A stretch of 64,000 nucleotides of DNA, taken from Jannaschia helgolandensis. Its GTDB lineage: Bacteria; Pseudomonadota; Alphaproteobacteria; Rhodobacterales; Rhodobacteraceae. The notes under the pieces are model-generated. The model saw nothing but the letters and a program-made list of their open reading frames with translations. It did not search any database and had not been told where the DNA came from. The stretch is taken from the NCBI RefSeq assembly GCF_900109285.1, contig NZ_FNZQ01000001.1:959001-1023000 (forward strand), in the 5' to 3' direction. Within the stretch, counting starts at the first letter, position 1; each line of letters opens with the position of its first letter. The translations under genes and the position numbers were made by a program. Below are positions 36,761-44,059 of the stretch, piece after piece.

Positions 36761-37317
36761 GCGGTGCCCCGCTGGTGTCGCCAGACGGTGACCTGGCCAT
36801 TGAGCAACAGGCCGTCGGGATATGCTCCCAATCGGCGGGCGAGATTTTCCGACCGCGTGTTTCCAGGGGCGATGTAGCTGACCAGCGATGGCAGCCCGAG
36901 CGCGGTCCACGCGAACTCATGGACGATGCGCGCAGCTTCGTATGCCAGGCCGCGACCTTCGTGTTCGGCAGTCAGAAGCCAGCCCAGTTCGTGTTCCTCA
37001 TCGCCCGGCTCGGTTCCGATGAGGATGAACCCTGCAATGGCCCGGTCAGCCAGTTCAATCGTCCACATGCCATGGCCACGCAGAAGCCATGTGGCCGTCA
37101 TCGCACAGAAATCGGCCCAGCTTTCCGACGGCGACGATGGCCCGCCTTCGAAGATGGCACGGTCGCTTCCGGTGATGGAATGCAGCACATCGTAGTCCGC
37201 CAGACGCGGTGCGCGCAGCGTGCAGCGCGAGGTGTGCAGGACCGGCACGATGGCCTCGAGCGCAGAGGCGCGGGCAGCGGCGGGCGGTGTGACGGGAATG
37301 GTGAGCGGAGTTATCAT
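36757..37317 (-). CDS. GNAT-family N-acetyltransferase (RimJ-like)
   Basis: The 186-aa protein has the Acetyltransf_3 pattern: LHTSRCTLRAPRLADYDVL at the start of the domain, ELGWLLTAEHEGRGLAYEAA with the acetyl-CoA pyrophosphate loop (Gly-Arg-Gly-Leu-Ala), and SYIAPGNTRSENLARRLGA near the end. Substrate is unknown; it may acetylate a protein N-terminus or a small amine. Its start overlaps the stop of a broken paralogue upstream (ATGA). Confidence 0.85.
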   Translation of the reverse strand: MITPLTIPVTPPAAARASALEAIVPVLHTSRCTLRAPRLADYDVLHSITGSDRAIFEGGPSSPSESWADFCAMTATWLLRGHGMWTIELADRAIAGFILIGTEPGDEEHELGWLLTAEHEGRGLAYEAARIVHEFAWTALGLPSLVSYIAPGNTRSENLARRLGAYPDGLLLNGQVTVWRHQRGTA

Positions 37318-37526
37318 GCGGCGATTTTCGCGGCAGGATGGCGCCAGTTCCAGATGAGCGACCCGAAGCTGCGCCATGCGGCGGTCGGATTGCCGTGGCC
37401 CGCAAAGAAGCCTGCCGCATCGGTCTGCATGAAATCAGCGCAGGCCGACCAGTCCACCACCTGTGGCGGGTGGAGGGTCAGGCGCTCGGCCGCGAGCACC
37501 GGGGTATCGACGAGGCGTGGGGTCAC
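37314..37526 (-). pseudogene. Remnant of a second GNAT acetyltransferase (internal deletion)
   Basis: The 70-codon frame begins TPRLVDTPVLAAERLTLHPP, the normal start of an Acetyltransf_3 protein, and runs to AAWRSFGSLIWNWRHPAAKI before the stop. Family members need about 170 residues, and the acetyl-CoA-binding loop is absent. The last residues (WRHPAAKIAA) resemble a genuine C-terminus, so an in-frame internal deletion of about 100 codons is more likely than a frameshift. Both gene junctions are still 4-bp ATGA overlaps, with ffh upstream and the intact paralogue downstream. Confidence 0.7.
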
Positions 37527-39022
37527 TTCTTCTTGCCGAAGCCCGACAGTCCGGGGGGCAACATACCGCCGCCGGGCAGTCCGCCACCGCCAAAAGGGTT
37601 TTGTCCGGGCATGTTACCCAACTGCTTGGCGGCAGCCTGCATCGCGGCCGGGTCCATCTGCGACGGGTCGGGCGCGCCGCCGCCTTTGCCCATCATGCCC
37701 ATTGCCTTCTTCAGCATGCCGCCCTTGCCCATTTTCTTCATCATGTCCGCCATCTGACGGTGCATCTTGAGAAGCTGGTTCAGCTCGGGCACTTCCAGCC
37801 CCGCGCCCTTGGCGATGCGCTTCTTGCGGCTGGCCTGCAACAATGCGGGGTTGGCGCGTTCCTTCTTCGTCATGGAATCGATCAGCGCGATCTGACGCTT
37901 GAGCACGTTGTCGTCCAGGCCCGCCTTGTCCATCTGTTTGGCCATCTTGCCCATGCCGGGCATCATGCCCATCACGCCTTCCATACCGCCCATTTTCTGC
38001 ATCTGGGTCAGCTGGCCCTTGAGATCGTTCATGTTGAACAGACCCTTCTGGAAGCGCTTCATCATGCGTTCCTGGGCCTCGACCTCCATGACTTCCTGGG
38101 CCTTTTCGACCAGGGCCACGATGTCGCCCATGCCGAGGATGCGACCGGCGATGCGCGACGGCTCGAAGGTTTCCAGCGCGTCCATCTTCTCGCCCATGCC
38201 GACGAAGCGGATCGGCTTGCCGGTGACGGCGCGCATCGAGAGCGCCGCGCCACCGCGACCGTCGCCATCCATCCGGGTCAGGACGACGCCGGTGACGCCA
38301 ACCTTTGCGTCGAATTCCTGCGCCACCTCGACGGCGACCTGACCGGTCAGGCCATCGACGACCAGAAGGGTTTCGCGCGGCTGGACAGCGGCGTGGACGG
38401 CGGCCACCTCGTCCATCAGCACCTGGTCGATCTGAAGGCGACCGGCGGTGTCGAGCATGTAGACGTCGTAGCCGCCAAGCGCGGCCTGCTGCTTGGCGCG
38501 TCTGGCGATGTCGACGGGGGTCTGGCCTGGCACGATCGGCAGGGTATCGACGCCGATCTGGCCGCCGAGGATGGCAAGTTGCTCCATGGCCGCCGGTCGG
38601 TTCACGTCGAGGGACGCCATCAGCACACGTTTGCCATCGCGATCCTTGAGCCGCTTGGCCAGCTTGCCGGTGGTGGTGGTCTTGCCCGAGCCCTGCAGGC
38701 CGACCATCAGGATCGGCGCGGGCGGGTTGTCGATTTTCAGGGGCGGGATGCCGTCTTCGCCCGCAAGCACCTGTTGCAATTCGTCATGGACGATCTTCAC
38801 GACCTGCTGGCCGGGTGTGATCGACTTGGTGACGGCGGCGCCGGTGGCCTTGGCGGTGACGCGCTTGACGAAATCGCGGGCCACGGGCAGCGAGACGTCG
38901 GCTTCCAGCAGGGCCACGCGGACTTCGCGCATCGCGGTGCGGACGTCATCCTCGGACAGTGCGCCCTGTTTCGTCAGGCGGTCGAAGACGCCGCCAAGGC
39001 GGTCTGACAGGCTCTCGAACAT
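37523..39022 (-). CDS. ffh: Signal recognition particle protein Ffh
   Basis: The 499-aa GTPase targets nascent membrane proteins to the Sec translocon. The G1 motif is GLQGSGKTTTTGKLAKRLKD. DTAGRLQIDQVLMDE and TRMDGDGRGGAALS follow. The C-terminal M domain is rich in Met (about 320-440), and the tail is Gly/Pro/Met-rich and ends in Lys. It heads the gene string leading into rpsP, with a 4-bp overlap to the next gene. Confidence 0.97.
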   Translation of the reverse strand: MFESLSDRLGGVFDRLTKQGALSEDDVRTAMREVRVALLEADVSLPVARDFVKRVTAKATGAAVTKSITPGQQVVKIVHDELQQVLAGEDGIPPLKIDNPPAPILMVGLQGSGKTTTTGKLAKRLKDRDGKRVLMASLDVNRPAAMEQLAILGGQIGVDTLPIVPGQTPVDIARRAKQQAALGGYDVYMLDTAGRLQIDQVLMDEVAAVHAAVQPRETLLVVDGLTGQVAVEVAQEFDAKVGVTGVVLTRMDGDGRGGAALSMRAVTGKPIRFVGMGEKMDALETFEPSRIAGRILGMGDIVALVEKAQEVMEVEAQERMMKRFQKGLFNMNDLKGQLTQMQKMGGMEGVMGMMPGMGKMAKQMDKAGLDDNVLKRQIALIDSMTKKERANPALLQASRKKRIAKGAGLEVPELNQLLKMHRQMADMMKKMGKGGMLKKAMGMMGKGGGAPDPSQMDPAAMQAAAKQLGNMPGQNPFGGGGLPGGGMLPPGLSGFGKKK

Positions 39023-39175
39023 CGCTCTCTCCTATTTGGGTCCTCCCACATGTGGGAAGCCCCGGCGAAATGCACAAACGCCCCCGCGGGCGTACAACGC
39101 TGGCGGAGGTCGATCCCCATGATCACGGGGACCGGAAGTCTGAACGCTTCCGGATTGGCGGGCGGATACGCGGGG

Positions 39176-39205
39176 TGCCCCCGCCTGTCAAGGCAGGCAG
39201 GGGCA
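39176..39205. repeat. Stem-loop upstream of ffh
   Basis: TGCCCC...CCTG pairs with CAGG...GGGGCA over about 11 of 12 positions, leaving a 6-nt loop. It lies 26 bp past the stop of the small gene 39231-39452 on the minus strand and could end that transcript, though no T-run follows. A perfect palindrome TCCCACATGTGGGA lies nearby at about 39044-39057, just upstream of the ffh start. Confidence 0.5.
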
Positions 39206-39230
39206 ACGGTGTTAGGTCAACGCCAAAGGA

Positions 39231-39452
39231 TCAGCCGGGCAGAGTGCCGACAGGACCGGCGATCTGGTTCACCTCAGGCGCAGTGTCGTACGGAACGGAC
39301 AGGGCGACGCGTTCGACATCATCCATGGCGGTTCCATCAAGGATTGCAGAGATGTTATGCGCCCAGAGCGAGGCAGCATGCGCCGAAACCTCGGCCAGCA
39401 TTGCAACGGGCAGAAAGTATAAAGCGGACAGTTTCTGAAAGTTGGGGGTCAT
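39231..39452 (-). CDS. Hypothetical small protein, 73 aa
   Basis: The frame starts at ATG 39452 behind GAGGATAG. The product has an N-terminal hydrophobic helix (LSALYFLPVAMLAEVSAHAA) that could be a signal anchor or amphipathic helix, followed by a mostly acidic tail ending in GPVGTLPG. I do not recognise a family. It stands alone between ffh and the azoreductase gene. Confidence 0.6.
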   Translation of the reverse strand: MTPNFQKLSALYFLPVAMLAEVSAHAASLWAHNISAILDGTAMDDVERVALSVPYDTAPEVNQIAGPVGTLPG

Positions 39453-39589
39453 GGGGCTATCCTCATGTTGGAGGGCAAATGCACAGTCCAACGCCGCTGA
39501 TAGTTGAGACGGTTCCGTATAATAAGGGCGCCGTGCAGAAACCCGCCGACGCCCTTTATTTTTTTTACAAACGCTCAGAGACCTGCGGA

Positions 39590-40165
39590 TCAGGCGGCCA
39601 GCGCGTCGATTTCCTGCTGCGCCTCGTTCACGGCGGCCTCACCTTTCGACCCTTGCTGATCGGCGGAAACGAAAGACACGTCCGTGATGCCGATGAAACC
39701 GAGGATATGGCGCATGTATCCGGTGGCGAAGTCGATCTCGGACCCGACTGGCGTGCCGCCGGAGGCGACGGCCACGATGGCGCGCTTGCCTTCCAGCAGG
39801 CCAACCGGACCGGTCTCGGTGTATTTGAACGTCACGCCCGCGCGACAGACGAGGTCGATCCATGCCTTGAGCGCGCCGGGTACGGTGAAGTTATAGATCG
39901 GCAGCGCGATCAGGATGAGATCAGAGTCCTGAAGTTCCGAGACGAGTTCATCCGACAGGGAAAGCGCGGATTTCTGTGCATCGTCGCGGGCCTGCGCTTC
40001 CGTGAAGTTCGCAGAAACCCAGGTTCCGTCGATCTGCGGCACGGCCTTGGCCCCCAGGTCGCGGCGCGTAGTGGCACGACCGACTTTTTCCTCGATCCGG
40101 TCGAGCAGGGCTTGGGTGGTCGAACCGGAGGCCTTGGCGGAGCTGTCGATACGGAGAATATTCAT
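39590..40165 (-). CDS. azoR: FMN-dependent NADH:quinone oxidoreductase / azoreductase
   Basis: The 191-aa flavodoxin-like protein begins MNILRIDSSAKASGSTTQAL, the AzoR/AcpD phosphate-binding start. LILIALPIYNFTVPGALKAW (FMN and substrate region) and AVASGGTPVGS follow. It reduces quinones and azo compounds by two electrons, often against electrophile stress. ATG 40165 has AAGGAAC upstream. It is divergent from a LysR regulator gene, its likely controller. Confidence 0.92.
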   Translation of the reverse strand: MNILRIDSSAKASGSTTQALLDRIEEKVGRATTRRDLGAKAVPQIDGTWVSANFTEAQARDDAQKSALSLSDELVSELQDSDLILIALPIYNFTVPGALKAWIDLVCRAGVTFKYTETGPVGLLEGKRAIVAVASGGTPVGSEIDFATGYMRHILGFIGITDVSFVSADQQGSKGEAAVNEAQQEIDALAA

Positions 40166-40272
40166 GAAAATGTTCCTTGCGAAGTGGATGGAGGAGGTTG
40201 GCGATGCTTTGGTCTTGAGGCACAGATATCTGTGCGAACGGGCAATTAAACAGGCATCGCCGCAGATTGACT

Positions 40273-40294
40273 GTGCGTTATTGCGCTTATCGCA
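40273..40294. promoter_or_regulatory. Candidate LysR-type operator between azoR and its regulator
   Basis: The 242-bp divergent region contains TGCG-CTTAT-CGCA, an interrupted palindrome of the T-N11-A kind bound by LysR proteins. A further TGCG unit lies one turn upstream (TGTGCGTTAT). It sits about 110 bp from both start codons. Confidence 0.4.
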
Positions 40295-40407
40295 TAGGAT
40301 GATGGATAAGGACGGCATGGATCTGCCTTGTTCCTTACCGACAGGGCCAAACGCGCCTGTTACTGTGACCGCACCGGGATCGCGTCGAATGGTGGAGAAC
40401 CGCACGG

Positions 40408-41301
40408 ATGGCATTCAATGACTGGGACGAGGTCCGCACGGCTTTTCAGGTGGCGCGGCTGGGCACGGTATCGGGCGCGGCACAGGTCCTGGGGGTCCAT
40501 CATGCGACGGTGATCCGTCATATCGACAGTCTTGAGGGCAAACTGGGGGCCAAGCTGTTTCAACGGCACGCCCGTGGTTACACCCCAACCGAGGCGGGGC
40601 TGGACCTGCTGACTGTGGCGCAGTCGACCGACGATCAGTTGGCGCAGCTGGCCAACCGCATCCGGGGGCGCGGCAACGAAATGACGGGCGAATTGATCAT
40701 CACGTCGCTGGCCATCCTGGCACCGCTGCTGTCGCCTGCGCTGGCTGCCTTCCGCGAGGAACATCCTGAACTGACGATCAAGTTCCTGACGGACGAACGT
40801 GTGTTCCGACTGGAATATGGCGAGGCGCATGTCGCGATCCGCGCGGGAAACCCGCCCGATCAGCCCGATAACGTAGTCCAGAAGTTCTATCATCAGGGTT
40901 TCGCGCTTTATGCGTCGAAGGACTACATTGCCAAGCACGGTCGCCCGGATACGTTGGAAGAGGTTGGCGATCACATGTTCATCGGGTCGGCCGAGGATGT
41001 GCCGCGCGCGCCTTTCTTTGCATGGCTCAAAAAGCATATCCCCGAGCGGAACATCGGCTATCGCGTCAATCAGATCACGGCGGCGCGGCCTGCCGTTCTG
41101 GCCGGTCTGGGCATCGGCTTCTCGACGACCTGGGCCGAGGGCGACTGTGGCGAGACAGAGATGATCTTCCCTCCGCGCCCGGAATGGAACAGCCAGTTGT
41201 GGCTGGTCACCCACGTCGACCTGCACCGCACGGCCAAGGTCCAGACATTTCTGGCCTTCCTGAAGGACTGGTCGACCCGCTGGCCCGTTCTGGAAGATTA
41301 A
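40408..41301 (+). CDS. LysR-family transcriptional regulator
   Basis: The 297-aa protein has an N-terminal helix-turn-helix (VARLGTVSGAAQVLGVHHATVIRHIDSLEGKLGAKLFQRHARGYTP region, residues 15-62) and a periplasmic-binding-protein-like effector domain (about 90-290) starting GELIITSLAILAPLLSPAL. It is divergent from azoR, so by the usual LysR arrangement it probably controls azoR in response to a quinone or electrophile. The ligand is not evident from the sequence. Confidence 0.92.
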   Translation: MAFNDWDEVRTAFQVARLGTVSGAAQVLGVHHATVIRHIDSLEGKLGAKLFQRHARGYTPTEAGLDLLTVAQSTDDQLAQLANRIRGRGNEMTGELIITSLAILAPLLSPALAAFREEHPELTIKFLTDERVFRLEYGEAHVAIRAGNPPDQPDNVVQKFYHQGFALYASKDYIAKHGRPDTLEEVGDHMFIGSAEDVPRAPFFAWLKKHIPERNIGYRVNQITAARPAVLAGLGIGFSTTWAEGDCGETEMIFPPRPEWNSQLWLVTHVDLHRTAKVQTFLAFLKDWSTRWPVLED

Positions 41302-41439
41302 GGCCGCGCTGGAAAAGCAGAGTTATCCATATAATAGTATTACATTCAGTCGGTTACATGCGCGTCTAATAATTTGTCGCCCTGTCGATGGCATGGGGTA
41401 TAACAATAATGTGAATGACGTCGCGGCATGGGGTCGGAT

Positions 41440-41453
41440 TTGGACTTTTTCAA
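41440..41453 (+). promoter_or_regulatory. Possible FNR-type site upstream of uspA
   Basis: TTGG-N6-TCAA differs at one position from the FNR half-site pair TTGA-N6-TCAA. It lies about 37 bp before the UspA start codon. Usp genes are often controlled by oxygen in proteobacteria, but one near match in a T-rich stretch is weak evidence. Confidence 0.3.
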
Positions 41454-41489
41454 ACAACGCGACGCGCTGTTCTGAACGAGGAGACACTG

Positions 41490-41924
41490 ATGACGGGAAA
41501 AATCGTGGTTGGCTACGACGCGAGCCCGAGCGCCAAACGCGCGCTCGACTTCGCGCTGGATGCCGCCCTCGCGAACGGCAGCGGGCTGATCGTGGCCCAT
41601 GTACTCGAGTGGTCGCCCTATACATTCCTGACCAAGGAAGAGATTGAGGAACGGCATGCCCGGCGCAATATGGAACTCGCCCGCGCGGAGGAGGCGATTC
41701 TGAAGCCTGCCGTAACGGGCCTGGGCGCCAAGGGGGTTACCGTCGAGACCGTTTCGCGGTTCGGAAACATCGCAGAAGTCCTCGCCAAGATCGCAAGGGA
41801 CCAGAAAGCAGAACAGATCATCGTCGGTCGAACCGGTCATTCCGGGCTGACGTCGCGACTGTTCGGATCGGTTGCCGGTTCGCTGGCACAGGCGGCGCCG
41901 GTCGCCGTCACGATCGTTCCGTAA
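41490..41924 (+). CDS. Universal stress protein, ATP-binding UspA type
   Basis: The 144-aa protein begins KIVVGYDASPSAKRALDFAL and carries the complete nucleotide loop G-R-T-G-(9 residues)-G-S near the C-terminus, so it should bind ATP. ATG 41490 has GAGGAG upstream. It is 19 bp ahead of a sodium:alanine symporter gene and probably cotranscribed with it. Confidence 0.92.
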   Translation: MTGKIVVGYDASPSAKRALDFALDAALANGSGLIVAHVLEWSPYTFLTKEEIEERHARRNMELARAEEAILKPAVTGLGAKGVTVETVSRFGNIAEVLAKIARDQKAEQIIVGRTGHSGLTSRLFGSVAGSLAQAAPVAVTIVP

Positions 41925-41943
41925 TCCCCGAAGGAGTGACATC

Positions 41944-43488
41944 ATGAATACCCAAGTCAAGATACTGGGACTGGCGACACTTGGCTCGGCGGTCTCGGCA
42001 GTGCCGGTCATGGCGCAGAGCATCGACGAACAGGTCAATGCGGTCTTCGCATCCTCGACCGGATGGTTCGTGAACCTGATCTTTTCGTCGTTTCCCGGAA
42101 CCAGTTTCCCTTGGATCGTCGGCTGGCTGGTCGTCGCGGCGACCATCTTTACCATTTATTTCGGGTTCATTCAGTTCCGCGCTTTCGGTCATGCCATCGC
42201 ACTGGTGAAAGGCGATTATTCCGACCCCGACGACGCGGGCGAGGTCAGCCACTTCCAGGCGCTGGCGACAGCGCTGTCGGGCACGGTGGGCCTTGGCAAT
42301 ATCGCCGGTGTTGCGGTTGCCATCGGCATCGGCGGTCCGGGGGCGACCTTCTGGTTGATCCTTGCTGGGCTTCTGGGGATGGCATCGAAATTCACCGAAT
42401 GCACTCTGGGTGTGAAATACCGGAACGAATATCCGGACGGGACCGTCTCGGGCGGGCCGATGTATTATCTCACCAAGGGATTCGAGGAGCGTGGCCTGCC
42501 CATGGGCAAGATCCTTGCGGTCCTGTTCTCGATCTTCTGTATCCTCGGAGCCTTCGGCGGCGGCAACATGTTTCAGGCCAACCAGGCACATGCGCAGATC
42601 ACGAACGTGGTCGGTGATTATCCGGGCTGGATCACTGGGATCGTCTTCGCGGTGATCGTGTTTTCGGTGATCGTCGGCGGACTGAAGTCCATCGCCTCGG
42701 TCACGGAGAAGATCGTGCCGTTCATGGGCATCCTTTATGTCGTGACCGCGCTGATCATACTGTTGATGAACTATGATCGTATCGGCTGGGCCTTCGGCGA
42801 AATATTCGACGGGGCGTTCACCAATACGGGCATCGCGGGCGGTGCGGTTGGCGCGCTGATCCAGGGCTTCAAGCGGGCGGCGTTTTCCAACGAAGCAGGG
42901 GTCGGTTCGGCGGCCATCGCCCACTCGGCGGTGCGCACCAAAGAGCCGATCACCGAAGGCTTCGTCTCGCTGTTGGAGCCGCTGATCGATACGGTGATCA
43001 TCTGCACCATGACGGCGCTGGTCATTATCATCACCGGGCAATTGGTGGTCGATGCCGAAACGGGGCGTTACCTGCTGGATGAGGGTGCGAGCACCATTCA
43101 GACGGTCGACGGCAACAAGGGCGTGGCGCTGACGTCGGCGGCCTTCTCGGCATCCTTCGGAGGGTTCCAATACGTCCTGGCGGTTGCCGTGATCCTGTTC
43201 GCCTTCTCGACGATGATCAGCTGGTCCTACTATGGTCTCAAGGCCTGGACCTTCCTGTTCGGCGAAGGACAGACGACGGAGCTGGTGTTCAAGCTGCTGT
43301 TCTGCGTCTTCATCGTGATCGGCGCGGCGGCCAGTCTTGGGCCGGTGATCGACTTCTCGGATGCGGCGATCTTCTCGATGGCGATCGTGAACATCATCGG
43401 TCTCTATCTGCTGATGCCGATCGTCAAACGCGAGCTGAACAGCTACATGGCGCGCCTCGACTCGGGAGAAATCCGCAAGTTCGCCTGA
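41944..43488 (+). CDS. Sodium:alanine symporter (AGCS family)
   Basis: The 514-aa protein has about ten membrane helices. It shows the AGCS signatures: FQALATALSGTVGLGNIAGV, GGPGATFWLILAGLLGMASK, and KRAAFSNEAGVGSAAIAHSA. It imports alanine or glycine with sodium. The N-terminal MNTQVKILGLATLGSAV stretch up to AMAQS-like VMAQS looks like a signal peptide, as in several Rhodobacterales homologues. ATG 41944 has GAAGGAG upstream. Confidence 0.92.
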   Translation: MNTQVKILGLATLGSAVSAVPVMAQSIDEQVNAVFASSTGWFVNLIFSSFPGTSFPWIVGWLVVAATIFTIYFGFIQFRAFGHAIALVKGDYSDPDDAGEVSHFQALATALSGTVGLGNIAGVAVAIGIGGPGATFWLILAGLLGMASKFTECTLGVKYRNEYPDGTVSGGPMYYLTKGFEERGLPMGKILAVLFSIFCILGAFGGGNMFQANQAHAQITNVVGDYPGWITGIVFAVIVFSVIVGGLKSIASVTEKIVPFMGILYVVTALIILLMNYDRIGWAFGEIFDGAFTNTGIAGGAVGALIQGFKRAAFSNEAGVGSAAIAHSAVRTKEPITEGFVSLLEPLIDTVIICTMTALVIIITGQLVVDAETGRYLLDEGASTIQTVDGNKGVALTSAAFSASFGGFQYVLAVAVILFAFSTMISWSYYGLKAWTFLFGEGQTTELVFKLLFCVFIVIGAAASLGPVIDFSDAAIFSMAIVNIIGLYLLMPIVKRELNSYMARLDSGEIRKFA

Positions 43489-43502
43489 CGCACGGTCAGG
43501 CG
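43482..43502 (+). terminator. Hairpin at the symporter stop
   Basis: CGCCTGAC pairs perfectly with GTCAGGCG around a 5-nt loop; the first arm contains the stop codon. There is no T-run. It may end the uspA-symporter transcript. Confidence 0.5.
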
Positions 43503-43558
43503 GCACAGTGATGAAAGGCCGTCTTGCGGTGCGTCCCAGACCTTTGGAGGATACGAGA

Positions 43559-43675
43559 ATGGCGAGGCGCCGGAATTTCACAGATCAGTCTGCCAAGATG
43601 GCGTTGAAAGCGCTACGTGGTGACAAGACCGTGCCGGAGATCGCGGCGAAGCAAACCTTGGGATCGAACACCTAG
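43559..43675 (+). mobile_element. IS3-family transposase orfA, N-terminal fragment
   Basis: A 38-codon frame begins ARRRNFTDQSAKMALKALRG and continues DKTVPEIAAKQTLGSNT before a stop. This is the start of an IS3-type orfA (helix-turn-helix of the IS911/IS2 kind), cut after the first third. It has a ribosome-binding site (TTTGGAGG). No orfB follows. It marks the left edge of the accessory respiratory region. Confidence 0.8.
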
Positions 43676-43735
43676 GGTCAGGAACCTGTAGGCACAAAAT
43701 TCGACTTAAAACGTATGCTCCGGAATTACCCTGAT

Positions 43736-44059
43736 TTACCCGCAGGTCGAGGAGACAGCGATTGGGTATAAAGTCCAGAACGTCGCAATTAGAGCTGTCC
43801 AGGAGTTGGTAATACTCAACCTGCGAATGAAGCTTGAAGTTGTGTCGAAGCGTTGTGTGCGCAGTGCGAGCAACAAGAGCAGTTGGAAAAAGATGGTAGC
43901 GGACCAAGCCAGAAACAGCACCCAGCGAAAAAGGGACATGACGGGCAAGGCCACTTCGGTCCAGCCTGAGGCGCAGCCGAGGCCATGCAGCCCATAGATC
44001 GCGCTGAAACTGGCCAGCCAGACCAACAGGGGCAACAGGACGCGCAGCAACTCTTTCAC
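43736..44059 (-). CDS. Hypothetical membrane protein of the oxidase cluster, 107 aa
   Basis: The protein has about three hydrophobic helices (LLRVLLPLLVWLASFSAIYG; LPVMSLFRWVLFLAWSATIF; LIATFWTLYPIAVSS) and starts at an ATG overlapping the oxidase subunit I/III stop by 4 bp. I know no named family. Size, topology and coupling suggest a small subunit or assembly partner of the oxidase. It ends 60 bp from the IS3 fragment. Confidence 0.7.
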   Translation of the reverse strand: MKELLRVLLPLLVWLASFSAIYGLHGLGCASGWTEVALPVMSLFRWVLFLAWSATIFFQLLLLLALRTQRFDTTSSFIRRLSITNSWTALIATFWTLYPIAVSSTCG

